From contig JAALGY010000010.1 in assembly GCA_032358165.1 (NCBI GenBank), forward strand, positions 1,240,001 to 1,304,000: DNA of 64,000 nucleotides. Reading direction: 5' to 3'. This document shows positions 13,535 through 26,016 of this stretch, one piece after another. Both the position numbers and the translations under genes were made by a program. This stretch comes from Diplosphaera chodatii. Lineage: Eukaryota; Chlorophyta; Trebouxiophyceae; Prasiolales; Stichococcaceae. The stretch's first letter is position 1, and every line of letters begins with the position of its first letter. Below the pieces are notes generated by a model. It worked only from the letters and a program-made list of their open reading frames with translations. It did no database searches and was not told the DNA's origin.

Positions 13535-14086
13535 GATGCTGCCTGTTGCAATTACAATCGTAAAGGCGACTGACGTCAGCAACGCCTCTCTAACATCTGT
13601 GACAGAGGTAGTCTGCAGTTCAGCTCTCAATGGAACTTCAAAGCGTCTCCGACCAGGATTGTGGTTGCAAAGCTGTGTATCTATCAATCTGCAGTCTCGT
13701 TGTGGTCATGATGACAGGTCGCAACTCTACACCACAACGAGTGCCTGAGAATTCAAATACAGTGTGCATGGTGGCGGACATGGTGACAATCTGGCTTGTT
13801 CCGAGGATCAGGCATGCAAACTAGATGTTCGCCTTACTAATGGCAGCAGCCCTGATTGCTTTGATGGGAAGCATGCAGGATAACCTCGAGCCATTTGGAT
13901 GGTTCCATTGTTACATGCATTGCATATGCACAAAGTGTACGAACTGCAGGATGTTGCAGCCAGTGCTATGCTGGGCATGCACTCGAGGCAAAGAAAATTA
14001 TCTCCGCCCGTGCCCACCAACGCCACAGCGCCAATGGCTTGATAGTCTGGCGCATTTGAGCTCACAGCTGCTGATCATGTCAATCG
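13535..14086 (-). promoter_or_regulatory. Spacer FBL3/FBL4 with conserved upstream box
   Basis: The spacer is 552 bp. A perfect TGACGTCA palindrome is at 13571-13578, 37 bp before the FBL3 ATG, the same spacing as in FBL1. A diverged array box (GTTCCGAGGATCAGGCATGC) is at 13798-13817, and the second block is near 13931-13960. Much of this spacer aligns with the FBL1 promoter by eye. Confidence 0.5.
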
Positions 14087-17000
14087 TCAGTCACAGTATG
14101 CATCCATACCATCACTGTCATCCACATAGCCGTCGGCTTGTGTGACCAGCCTGCGACCGTTGACCACACAAAAGACTCGGAGCGCAAAAAGGCAGGACGT
14201 CAGATCTTCATGCCGCTTGCCACCCATCATCACATCGTCCTCGTTCTCCATGTCCAGGTCGTCAATGAATGTGTCAGCATTCAGCTCCCCCAGGGCTGGC
14301 AGCGCCAGCAGCCGCTGCAGGCCGCAATCGGTCACCTGCAGACAGCGTGCAACAGTGTGCCTTCAGCAGGCAGGGCTCGTATGTAGGCCCACATGCAGCT
14401 AACCAGCAACATGAGGCACTGCCATGCTGGCATCATGGTTTTTGCAATAGCAGCTAGTGCAGGCTGCTGGCGGATTTAAAGGCCTCACCATCACAGCTCC
14501 CAGGTCCAACTTTTCAGCTGTTGCAGCTGCGGTGCTGCCGCTGCCAACTCCTCCAGATCGTCATCTGTCCATGCCATGAAATGCGTGGTATCACCCGAGT
14601 CGACCGAGCGTGAACTGCCCAGCGCCTAGCATACAGCAAACAGACATGCAGATACTATCGTAGTACGGTACAACGCAGCTGCACCTACCCAGCATACACG
14701 GCACTGCATGCAACAGCCAAGGCACTGCTGATCTCGCACTGCACCTGTGAAGGGAGTCTTGTTGCCGCGCTGGAGGCTGAGGACCCGAAGCGGCGCCCGC
14801 AGCGAGGGCAGGGACTTCAGAAAGTTTGTCATGAAGGCACCAAACCCCTCGTGGTCTCCAGTGTCACACTGCGTACAACAGGCGCATACTGTGCACATTC
14901 GTATGCCTGAGTCAGATGCACTGCAGCCCGTCTGCATGTGTAGGGTTTGGGTTCCACCGTATGTGGGACTGGACTGGACTGGACTGGACTGCAGTTCACA
15001 TGCCACCGCAAGAGTCTCAGATCACGCGATCAGATGCGTTCAAGGGGAAACTGGCGCCAGGCACAGCAAGCGTGCTGCAAGTTGAGCTGCTGACATGCCT
15101 GTAAGTCTTCAGGGATCTCGTTGCCAGGCAAGGGCCTGGGCATGTACTGCAGCTGCAGTGTCACCAGGTTGGATGGAATGTAGGCTCCAGGTGCATGTGG
15201 CGCCTTCTCTGTCAGTCCTGACCCTAAAACCTCCAAAATAGCCAAATCCTGGGAGCATCATCAGCACTTGCTATTAGCCTCACAGGCCAATTCCAACTCA
15301 AAGCACACTCAGCAGTGCGTCGATGCTCCACCCGAAATGCGAGCTGTGCATGCCTTGCACGTGATACCTTGAGGTGCTCCAACGCCGGTAGAAAGCAGCC
15401 AGTCAAGAATAGGAGATGCCGCAGGCGCAGGGCCTTGAGGAAGGGGCAGCAGCGCGGCAGTGCCTCGAGGGCAGAGCCAGACAGGATGAAGTCGAAGCTG
15501 ACTTCCAGCTCCTGACAGCAGGGGCAACTGTGAGACCCTCAGATGTTGGTGGTCTGCGCAAAGCCAGCTTTGCAGCTCACAACGCATCTCAGAAAGCCAT
15601 CAATGCGGGAGATGGATCAGCTGCAAGTAAGCACACCCACCTGCAGGAAGGGCGTGTGGCCCAGAAAAGCGGCCAGTGCCGCGTCGCTGACCTCGTCCCA
15701 AGCCAGCGTGAGCTGCCTGCAATGTCGGGTTATCAATGCCATATTATCAGCAGAGCTGAGCAGTTGCCGGTGAGCAATCTGGAAACCTGAACCACCCCTG
15801 ATGCAGTGACACGATGATGGTCTGGCAACACAACCTGAGAGGCAACCGCAGTGTCTGCAGGGTGGCCCTGCGATAGGGCTGCCGCATGTTGCCACGGCTC
15901 GCGTTGCTGTCAGCTGCCTTGTCAGTGCCGCCATCTTCCTATACACAGTCGGGACCGCAGAGCATTCAAAGCCAGCTTTGAGAAAAAGTATAACCCGAGG
16001 CTTGACTGGGTATCAAGCAGTCAGAGCCGACAGGTTGCAGGCAGACAGCGCTGTGATCGACAGGTGTGCACTGCACGTGTTCAAGGCAGCGCCCTACCAG
16101 ATGGAGCTTTGTCAAGGCACGAAGTGGATGCAGCACAACCAGAGTGTCAGCATTCATTGGCAGTTGCGCCTTCAGCTGCCGCAGATTCGTCAGTGGCCGC
16201 AGGCAGGCCTGCAACGCTGCTGGTGATGGAGTCTGCACGATCAGCAGCGAGCCGTCAGATGCTGGTGTCAGTAGGCAGGCTTGGGTGATGGCCGATGTGA
16301 AATGCCTTGTCAGATGTGTGCCCTGGTTGGCTATGTGTGTCCATACTCGTTGCAGATCAACCCTCCGCTGCTGGGTAGGTGGAGTGCTCGGTTGTGCAGC
16401 ACCCCCGACAACGACAGGAAACAGAAGCAACATACCTCCTTGAAACATGGCAGGACCAACGTTGTCAGCTGATGAAGCCGTTCCACACTGCAGTAGTCAT
16501 CGGAAGTCAGTCGTGGCGGCTTAAAGGACAGCAGTTCCAGACGGGCCAGCTGTGTTTCATCTGTCAGCAGCCTCTGCAGCATGTCCGGCCCTGGCTCATC
16601 CTTACGAAGCTGCATCAGCCAGCAGGCACAGAAACGTACGTCAACAAATCTGCCATCCGTGATGCGTCTGCACATCTATCACGCTGTATGTGCCACACAC
16701 CTTGCACGACCGCATCACTGCTTCAGCATGGCCAGCTGCTGCTTGTTGCAAGTAGAGACTGCAAGCAAATTGGACATGGAAAGGACATTGCACTTGGTCT
16801 CACCATTCTGAAGGTGTCGCCTTTCGAGAAAACAGCAGACGCCAAGTGCCCTCGCATGGCCCTTTCAGGCGTGTTGGTGTCAGCCGGTAGCTTTGGGTGC
16901 AGGATGTCGGCTGCGGTCAAACTGTAGACCAGCTCACGGACTTTGACTTGCAGACGCCATGTATCACCTGCATAGCCCCACAATTGAACTGTTGTGGTCG

Positions 17001-18769
17001 AGTCTGCCTTCGAGTGCACTCCAAGGCGCATCTTCCTGAGCAACCATGCGCTGCAACACCTCACGAGCAACACAAGCTGGTTAAGCTGCGATCACAAACC
17101 AGCTTGCAGTCAGTACGTGCCTGGTGGACTGCCGATCTCCTCACCAGCAGCACAGGTTATGGCGGCACGGTCGGCAGCAGCCTGAGAAGCATCCTGCGCG
17201 GCCTGTATGGCAAGTGGCCAGAGCGCCTGGTGCAGAGCGTCCCAATCACAGTAGCCACCAAAGCACAACCGCCGCAGCTGCGGCATTGCCCCTGGCAGCT
17301 GGAGCCCGCTCTCTGGCGGGCTGTATGCATCCCCCTGGTGCTCCCTTTCCCGCAGCAGGTCCAGTGAGGCCAGATGCTGCAGATTGAACTTGTCCCTCAT
17401 GGCTGCTCAAGCAGGCAAAAGCGTCCGATACGAAATGCACAAAGCATCTTGGCTTGCGTGGCATTGGCAAAAATCAGAGTGCTAAGCATGGTCAGACCAA
17501 CCTGCAGCGGTAGTGCATTGAGGACAGCCACAACGTGTTTTCCCCCGTGTCCCTCGCTGACCGCTATACTCACATGCAGCACCTGTGCATGCACAGCAGT
17601 GTTGAACACTTGCTTGTAGCAGGTGACAGCCAGTAGCATGAAATGCAGCGACGTGCAGCTTGAGCCTAAACACAGTGCCTGATTTGAACATAACAAGCAA
17701 GGATTCTGTTAGCACCTGCAGCTGTGGCAGCATCTGCAGGCGCAGCTGTGGCGGTTCAGCGGAGGCGCGGCGCACATGCAGTCGCAGCTCGGTCAGCGAT
17801 GTTGCGGTAGCTGACGCCAGCATGCCAAGCCCATACAGCATTGCCACTGACCAGCAGCGTAGGTCCAAACTGCGCAAGCGTGGCAGGCGCCCCGCCAGCT
17901 GATTGACCGGAGTTGGATGGTCGCAGGGCACATGCAGCACCTCCAGCTGCTGCAGGGTCGACAAGTCCTCAAGCCCTGCACAGTATAGCATCGCAAGATT
18001 CAAACTTGGCAGGGCAGGCCGGCAGGGGGTCCGCGGCAGATGTTAGATCAATCTGCGGGCGGGACGCTGCACCTTTGGAATCTGCTGGTGCACAGGCTGA
18101 TGCATCCAGCGTCTCCAGGTTGCTGAGAGCTGCGATTGCCTTCAATGGTAGCACTGTATGCACTTCTTTCGTGCTGTGCTCGCAGCTGGTGAAAGTCATG
18201 CTGGTCAGCTGCTGCAGTGTGCTGAGCGGCTGCATGCAATCGGCTTGCAGCGCCAGCCTGTAGTGGCAGCAGTCAACATTTCAGGACCAGCCTGTCTGAC
18301 CAGCCAAGTCGATCACCCGGTCTAAGGTGAGTCATCAGCCGCTTGTACTCACGGCAGTGTGAGGTGCCGCAGGTGTTGCAGCTGCTTGAGCTCTAGCCAG
18401 AGAGTTGCGTCAAACGCGCAGCTGGCCAGTGTCAGCGTTTGCAGCCCTACATGCATGTTCAGGCATATGCTTGTCAAAGCCTGCAAAACCTGGAGGTAGC
18501 ACGCAGGACTGGCAGTCACACAGGCAAAGATCTCCAGCACCTGTTAGACGCCGCAGCAGCGGTGCAATCTGCAGGCCGCGCCCAAAGTATCGCATCCTGG
18601 CCTCGGTGATGCAGAACGACAAGACTACATTCCGCAGGCGCCTGCAGCTTGCGCTCAACCCTGCCGCCACCGCAGCCTCGTCAGGGCATGCTGCTCCCAG
18701 AATGGCACTGATCACCTCCGGTGGCAGGTCTGTCAGCCTGATACGGGAGCTTCTGGTGGTGACAACCAT
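14087..18769 (-). CDS. FBL4: F-box/LRR protein with frameshifted exon 15
   Basis: The start is ATG 18769. Exon 1 (18541-18769) has the F-box LTDLPPEVISAILGAACPDE. LRR exons and the island (WRLQVKVRELVYSLTAADIL) are open, and the microexon is at 15835-15854. Two lesions are visible. First, exon 8 (about 16390-16620) lacks around 32 residues present in paralogues: QLARLELLSFKPP joins directly to RLTSDDY, an in-frame loss of roughly one LRR. Second, in exon 15 a single G is missing near 14511-14517 relative to paralogues (CTGAAAAG instead of CTGGAAAAG), which shifts the frame into a TGA before the donor and removes the normal C-terminus. The last exon (14087-14335) is itself still open and acidic. 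Truncated product, early pseudogene or sequencing error are all possible. Confidence 0.7.
14966..14990. repeat. GGACT pentanucleotide microsatellite
   Basis: Five perfect GGACT units lie in the FBL4 intron between exons 13 and 14. This is a length-variable simple repeat with no coding role. Confidence 0.85.
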
Positions 18770-19239
18770 GCTGCTGTATTGCCTTCGCCCGTTGCAGAAT
18801 CAATGGGCTATCTCAGATTGTTTCACCTTCTGGTACTGCTGGTATATCGATAGCACTGGTGGTTTGTCAATCTGTCATTGGCAGCATATATGGATCGCAG
18901 CTGTGCGCCTGTCGGTCAGCGTTAGCTCTGAGCTGCTGAAATGATGGAGAGGTGGTGCAAGATGGTGTTTGACTTGAACGCAACAGGACAGGAGATGACC
19001 TGCATGCTGAGTATGCTGATCGGCGGTTCCAAGGGGTCTGTCCCAGGTGCACGATTTGCCCAGCTGTTGAGACAATTGAGCAAGACTCACGAAACAACTC
19101 AACAACCCAGCTAGATTGTATCACAAGCACATCTGTAAGGATACGGCTTGCAGCACGAATGATTACATGCATGTCAGCATGTGAGATCCTGCTGGTCGTC
19201 CCTCATGCAGAAACACTTTGTACGTTTATGTAGTCTTTC
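18770..19239 (-). promoter_or_regulatory. Spacer FBL4/FBL5 (type B) with upstream box
   Basis: This 470-bp spacer belongs to a distinct class shared with the FBL6/FBL7 and FBL9/FBL10 spacers. They share a GAACGCAA...ACAGGA stretch around 18975-18995, followed by the array box (TTCCAAGGGGTCTG, 19027-19040), 258 bp before the FBL4 ATG. No TGACGTCA site is seen. Nothing coding was recognised. Confidence 0.45.
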
Positions 19240-22200
19240 TCAGAAGGACAATTCCCCTATCAAGAGAGGGCGGCCAGCCGCCTTGAAGGAGGCGCTAAGA
19301 TTGTCAAGTCCAGCCTGCCAGCTTTCGTAGCTCTGGTTCAGGAGGGTGTTGTCATCATCTTCGTCATTGGCGTCATCTGTGTCGCCGGTGAAACGCTGAG
19401 CGACCAGCTCTACCAATCCAGGCAGCGCCAGCAGCTGCTGCAGACCGCCGCTGGTCACCTGCAAGCAGTAGATGCATGCGCAGGCTTTCACACGCAGCTG
19501 AGCAGCAGCACAAGGCAACGCAGTGCAGCCGCGGTGCATGCTGCAGGTGGCCGCCCACCCACCTGCACATCTACAAGCTCCAGGTTCTCCAGATGTGCAA
19601 GCTGCTTTGCTGCTGCCGCCAAGCTCATCATGTCGGCATCTGCACAAGGCCAGCAATTTTGATTGTCACCCCCTGAAATGCGTGCAGCAACTGCTTATGC
19701 ACTCTTTGCCAATGCAACATTTTCAAAATTGAAGCAGTCACTATGTTCAGGCTGGTGCCAGAGCACAAACACTGCACTGCGTTGCTTGCACCTGTGAATG
19801 GCGTCTTGTTGCCGCGTTGAAGGCTGAGGACCCGCAGCGGCGCCCGCAGCAAAGGCAGGGACTCCAGCAAACCCGCTATGCATGCGCCAAAGCCCTCCTG
19901 CCTTCCGACAGCACACTGCGAGTAGCCAGCACATATGCACAGTTACATGCACCCTCGACACCCTGCAGCCCGTCCGAGCTCGTCCACGGCATCCGAGGGG
20001 TGCGGCCAGGAGTCTACAACTTGTTTAAGCACACGCAGCAATAGGTCGTCAGAACACAAGCAGACGGCACGTGACAGCTGAGTCCTTGCGCATGTGCATG
20101 GCTGACGTGCCTGGTAGTGGTCGGGGATATCGTCGGACACCGAGTCAGGGTTGTACTGCAGTTGCAGCATCTGCAAGTTGGGCGGCATGCATGACGCCAG
20201 CGCACACGGCACCTCCTCTGCCAGCTGCGACGCTATCACAGTGACCACAGCCAAGTCCTGGGCGGTGTACACAGCATCGACACTAAATCGGCAACCCCGT
20301 GCAACTGCCCTCGCTTGACACTTGAGGCCATACCATCAATTACGAGTCACACACCACATGCATGGCATCCGGATACCTCAAGTTGCTGCAGTGCCGTCAG
20401 AAAGCCGCACTCCAGCCAGGGGACCGCCTTCAGGCGCAAGGCCTTCAGAGAGGGGCAGCACCGCGGAAGCACCTCGAGGCCGGAGCCAAACAGATCAAAC
20501 TCAAATGAGATGTCCAGCTCCTGCAGGCAGGGGCGAGCATGAACATTACAAAAGCGCTTGGAAGAAGCCCAGGCACAGTTTGAGACTACGAAGCTCCCTT
20601 CCCCCAGATCTTTCGCAGTGCTTCAGCAGAAACCTGCCACGAACAGAGTATGTTGCAGATCGCGTAGGCCCACCTGTAGGTTGGGCAGGTGATGAAGGGC
20701 AGCAGCTAGTTCCTCATCGTTGGTCTCGGCATCCTCCAGTCTCAGCTGCCTGCGGTGGCCACAGTAGCAGCACCACGGCAGGGCATCAAAAGACCGCAGA
20801 TCACGCCGGGCGACCCTGCATAGAGCTGACCAGCACGAGAACAGAACACAAGGCAGGCAGGTGAAGCACAGAAAGAGCACGCTGCCAGCACCTGAGTGGC
20901 AGATGCAGTCTCTGCAAGCTGTCCCATTGGCGGTTGTGGCTCGCCTCATCAGTGTCCTCCGCCTTGTCGCTGCGAGCCTCGTACTATGTGGCATCACGGA
21001 ATTGCCATTTGGGGGCCATCAACCGCAGTTCCTTTGATGACCAGCTGCCGGATACCAGGGTACATGTCAGCGAGCAGAATATTCTGGATGTTATAAGTGT
21101 TGTCGCAGTGGTGCACTGACACTGCATCATTGACAGGGCATGGACCTACCAGGGACAGCCACGTCAAGGCCGTGAGCGGCTGCAGCGCTGCCAGAAGGTC
21201 AGGGCTCAACACCAGCTCAGCCTTCAGCCGCCGAAGGTTCGTGAGCCTGCTCAGGCAAGCCTGCACTGCGGCCGATGACGCCTGCAGAACAGGAAGCTGA
21301 CCATCAGATGCTGTCGTGAGTCGGCTGTTGAGGCGACCAGGGAGCCTCGCCTGATCGACACCAGCGCATGCAACCTTGCCACACAGATGGCCCCACAATC
21401 CGTGAAGATGGAACCTGTCAGCAACCGGCATCCTTGCTGTGTTGTGCGTACAGCTGTACTGCAGCAGCCACAGTCATCCTACACATTCTAACAACCATGA
21501 GCAGGCCACCTCCTTGCATGTTGGGATTGTCAGCGTTGTCAGCTGATGGAGCCGTCCCATGTTGCAGTAGTCGCTGGGCGTCAGCATTCGCAGCCTGAAG
21601 GCGTCAAGATGGCGCAAAGCTGTGAGGCTGGCGACCTGCCGCATGATGCTGTCAACTTTGTCCGTGCGGGGCAGGTCGTAGGACTCAATTGTCAGCCGCG
21701 TCAGTTGCATCTCATCCGCCAGCAGTGCTTGCAGCATGTCTGGCACTGGCTCATCCTCACGCAGCTGCACCGACACCACACTTCAGGGTCATGGTCATGG
21801 GCACAGTGCCTGCGTCTGTTGTAAACAAAAGTGGTGACCGTGCATGAGGCCACGGCTGTGCAAGATGCATGGTGAAGCTGGCAGCAGAAGCCCCTAGATG
21901 CGATTCCAACTTTAGACAATAGGTAGAAGGGTCTGCTATTGTCGCACCATCCTGAGGGGCTTGTCTTCCAAAAAGCAAGCAGATGTGAGGCGCCCGCGCA
22001 TGGCGCCAGTTGTGCCGTTGCCGCCATTCAGCAAACGTGGCTGGAGGATGTCTGCCGCTGACAGGATGTACATGTGCTCACAGACTGACACTTCAAGGCG
22101 CCAGGTAGCAGCTGCACAGTCAGCCCATGTAACACAGTCATGTCATCACAAGGTGCTGCTGATGCTTGCAAATGTGCGATGCTGAGTCACACACCGACTG

Positions 22201-23977
22201 CCTCCCAATCTGCACTTGTTCGGCAGTCCTGTGCTGCATTGCCTGAATGCATGAACCAGTTTCAGACTTGTACACGGCGGCGCACCTGAGGGGCTGCTGG
22301 GCGCCTTCAGAGGCGGACCAGCAGCACAGTCTGCGGCGGCAGCAACCGCGCCAGCTTCCTCCGAGGCAGTCAGCGCAGCCAGAATGGCTAGAGGCCACAG
22401 CGCCAGATGCAGGGCATCCCAATCGTGATAGCCACCGAAACGCAGCCGTCGCAGCCGGGGCATTGCCTTTGGCAGCTGAAGCTTGACACGTGGGGGGCTG
22501 TAAGCACGCCGCTGAGACTCCCATCCATACAGCAGGTCCAGCGAAGCCACATGCTGCAGACCATGAGGACGAAGCGACTTTGTCCTGCCGCCAATGCTGA
22601 CACTATCATGCCAGCTTTCTGACTCGAGTGTAATGTTCGTTCTGGGTACGAGTCATGGGCATGACTCATCGTGCAGCGCCATGCTAGAGCACCTGCAGCG
22701 GCAGAGCGTTGATGATAGCCATGACGTCATCTGCCCCACGTGTCTTGCTGATCAGGATGCTCACATCCAGCGCCTGCACATGAGCAATACTCGGGAATAT
22801 CTGAATTGCAGCAGAGCCTCCTTTTTGGGTGGAACACATTGCACGCCATGACGACATGAAGTACAGCTTGTATCTGCAGGCACTAGAGCTTACTGGTGCA
22901 ATACGAGCATAAGCAAGCAGCCCTACTGTCGGCACCTGCAAGTGCGGCGGCATCCGCATGCGTGACACTGTGCCAGCGGTGGCACCACGAATGTGCAGTC
23001 GCAGCTCCGTCAGCGCTGTTGTGGCTGCCAGGTCCAACTGGCAATTTATGTTCGCATGAGCATCTGCTGTACGTCCGCACCGGAGGAACAGGCTGCGCAG
23101 GCGTGGCAGGTGCGCCGCCAAGTATGTGACTGCATGCGGGTAGCTGCAGGGCACATGCAGCACTTCCAACTGCTGCAGGGTGGACAGCTCCTGAAGCCCT
23201 GCACAGTGCAGCGTGTAACTGACTTTGCGCTGAGGATGGCACCATGGCAACTCAGGGATGTGCTGATGTACCCGGCGTATGCTGAGCCTTACGCAGAGCA
23301 GGCAAATTTGTACCTGCGCCAGCAAGCGGTTCACATGCTGATGCATCCAGCACTTTCAGGCAGCTGAGAGCCGCGATGGCCGTGGCTGGGAGACCTTTCA
23401 GCTCTGCTGCAGTGCTGTACTCGCAGCTGGTGAAAGCTAGGGCAGTCAGCTGCTGCAGCGTGGTGAGTGGCTGCACGGCATCGGCCGCCAGTGGCAGCCT
23501 GCACACCCACAACGGCAGCTGGTATGCACGCAGCCAGTGGCCACAGCCTCCCGCATGGCAGGGCACACATCAGCTGATGAGGCACTTACGGCAGTGTGAG
23601 GTGCCGCAAGCCGTGCAGCTGCTTGAGTTCCCGCCACAGGACCGCATCAAACCCGCAGCTGGCCAATGTGATGCGTCGCAATCCTACACGCATGATTTCA
23701 CGCATGGTCATGTCGAGCATGCGCAATCAAAAGCTGGCAAGTCATGAGTCGTTTCAACACGACGTCACTGTTCAGCACCCGTGAGGCGCCGCAGCAGCGG
23801 TGCGATCTGCTGGCCGCGCCCAACGTGCCGCAGCGTGGCCTCGGTGGTGCAGGACGACAGCACCACGCCCCGCAGCCAGCGGCATGTTGCACTCAACCCC
23901 GCCGCAACTGCAGCCTTGTCAGGGCCTGCGGCTGCCAAGATGGCGCTGATGACCTCCGGCGGCAGGTCTGTCAGCAT
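19240..23977 (-). CDS. FBL5: F-box/LRR protein with displaced start codon
   Basis: Exon 1 is 23779-23977 if translation begins at the first available ATG, just before LTDLPPEVISAILAAAGPDK. Paralogues start nine codons earlier; here that codon is ATT (24002-24004) and is followed by an in-frame TGA (23999-24001), so the ancestral start is lost. The downstream ATG keeps the whole F-box. All later exons are open: LRRs, an island with LSAADILQP and MRGRL, the microexon at 20892-20911 (LHLPL), and a C-terminal exon ending IGELSF then TGA. The product should be nine residues shorter than in paralogues but otherwise complete. Whether the new start is used efficiently cannot be seen from the sequence. 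Confidence 0.75.
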
Positions 23978-24484
23978 GATGCGACAGCGCCTGGTCCTTC
24001 AAATGACGCTCAAGTGTGATCAACACAGCGACCGAGGTCAGTAAGACTGCTGTCCAACTTTGAACTTGAGGTAGTGTGCAGTTGCTGATCTCTGACCATG
24101 GGAGCGGCCTGGCCTTTCATGATGGATGGCAGCGCTGTGTCAGTCAGCGGTCTGACGATGTCTCACAGTTGGCAAATTTACACCGATGGCAGTGCCTGGA
24201 ATCTGAATGCAGCATGGCAGCATACACATGCTGCCAATGGTCCGGCGTTTTCCAAGGATCTCGTACAAGTGCAATTGGCAAACCCTGCTTGAGCTGTGTT
24301 CATGTTGTCATGTGCACATGCACAAGGTGTGCGATCTGCAAGATGGTGCGTCCGTTTCTGGGCATGCAGCAAGGAGGCGAACCGAACTTCCACTAACCTA
24401 CCGCAGCCCAATCACATCACGCACCGCGGCGATGTGCTACCCCACTGCACACATGAACCCTTCGGCTGCTGGTCATCGTGCACA
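23978..24484 (-). promoter_or_regulatory. Spacer FBL5/FBL6 with conserved upstream box
   Basis: This 507-bp stretch includes the dead ancestral FBL5 start (24002-24004). The array box (TTTCCAAGGATCTCG) is at 24249-24263, about 270 bp before the FBL5 ATG. The second shared block (CAAGGTGTGCGATCTGCA) is at 24323-24340. No TGACGTCA site and no exon were recognised. Confidence 0.45.
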
Positions 24485-25474
24485 TCAATCGTCCTCAAAA
24501 TTATCATCTACATAACAGCCCTCGCACGTCGTGATCAGCCTGCGGCCGAGCGCCTTGAACAAGGCTCGGAGCTCACCGAGGTAGCACATCAGATTTTCAT
24601 GCCGCTTCCCACCCATCTTCTCGTCGTGGTCGTCGTTCTCCATGTCCAGGTCGTCGGTGAATGTGACGACCTGCAGCTCCACCAGTGCCGGCAGTGCCAG
24701 CAGCCGCCGCAGGCCAACATCAGTCACCTGCATGCAGTCGGCAGAGAACAGGTGCATGAACATGCACCCCACGGGCAGCTAGGCAGCGACATGTGGCAGC
24801 TAGGCAGCATATATAGCACTTCGGCCGCTGACGGCTGCGTCCCCACCCGCACAGCTCCCAGGTCCAGTTTCTCCAGCTGTTTCAGCTGCTTTGCTGCCGC
24901 TGCCAAGCTCTTCAAATCGCCATCTGCAGATGCCACGCACCGGCATGGTCACCCGAACACACTTAGCCACCGAATTCGGCATGCGTGCACGAACCACTGC
25001 TCAACATGCGGAGGGCATGCATATATATCTGCACATGGCATACACCAGCACCACCAGGTTTGCGCTGCGTGCACCAGCAGTTGGTCTGCACTGAGTCGCA
25101 CTGCACCTGTGAATGGAGTCTTGTTGCCGCGCTGCAGACTGAGGACCCGCACTCCTGCACGCATTTGCAGACGCATGTATGTGTCAGTACATGCGACATG
25201 TGACGCTCTCGCCTACTCGAGTCGATAGTATGGTATGGTGTGCCATACCAGTGAGGCGCCGCAGCAGCGGTGCAATCTGCTGAACACGTCCGAATCGCTG
25301 CATGCTGACAGCATTTCGGGAGGCTAGCACCAGAACCCGCAGCAAGCGGCAGGTTGCACTCAACCCCGCCGCAACTGCAGCCTCGTCTGGGCATGCTGCT
25401 GACAGGATGGCATCGATCACCTCGGGTGGCAGGTCTGTCAGCCTGATGCGGGAGCGTCTGGTCGTCACGACCAT
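24485..25474 (-). CDS. FBL6: mini F-box protein, internal deletion derivative
   Basis: This is a 990-bp unit with four exons: 25249-25474 (F-box, LTDLPPEVIDAILSAACPDE), 25107-25154, 24847-24923 and 24485-24727. Exon 2 is a chimera: its acceptor and first codon come from the normal exon 2 (CAG/GAGTGC), then it continues as the end of normal exon 14 (VRVLSLQRGNKTPFTG). Exons 3 and 4 match normal exons 15 and 16. All phases join, giving a 197-residue open frame ending DDNFEDD then TGA. The F-box and the C-terminal LRR/acidic tail remain while about ten LRR exons and the island are gone. Such a protein could bind SKP1 without the normal substrate surface, and so might compete with full-length copies (inference). 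The promoter box is retained at 25716-25731. Confidence 0.8.
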
Positions 25475-26016
25475 ACTGCTGTATGGATGACTTGAGAAAA
25501 GTGAGCAAGGCCACTGACCTGGCTGAGCTCCTTGTATCTGTTGCGGTTGCTGACCTACAAGTTGGCGATCTGACAGCCAATATCGTCAATGTAGATCGCA
25601 GCCGAGCGTCAGTCGATCAGCAGCTGCTAGGAGACAGCATTGTACTGCGTTGATCAAGCGGTGCTGGATGTTGACAGTTTTGAACGCAATGCAACAGGAG
25701 GTGTGCTGATTGGCGTTTCCAAGGATCTATCTTTCTCAGATCGGCCACGATGCACGAGCTGCTAGCCTGATGTTAGGCACGCAAACGTGCCTCAGCCGTT
25801 GTGATCCTACACCACTAGAAGCACATGGAATGCAGGCAAAAGCTGGGGCATAACGGAAGTCAACACAGTTCATCTTCAAATAATGCTGGTGTTGTCGGCG
25901 CCGGCACGATGTCACAATTCAAGTTGTACTAGCTGCACATGTCTCAACAGCTGCCCTCCTGCATGCATCGGAAACTACCAGCAGTGCAGCCAACGCTTGT
26001 CTACCTAATCAACGCA
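25475..26016 (-). promoter_or_regulatory. Spacer FBL6/FBL7 (type B) with upstream box
   Basis: This 542-bp type B spacer carries TTGAACGCAATGCAACAGG near 25680-25698 and the array box (TTTCCAAGGATCTATC) at 25716-25731, 242 bp before the FBL6 ATG. It resembles the FBL9/FBL10 spacer. Nothing coding was recognised. Confidence 0.45.

Noticed and set aside
24296..25228. 310-codon open frame on the plus strand
   Set aside because: It is antisense to FBL6 and its spacer; the translation has no domain and no counterpart in other units.
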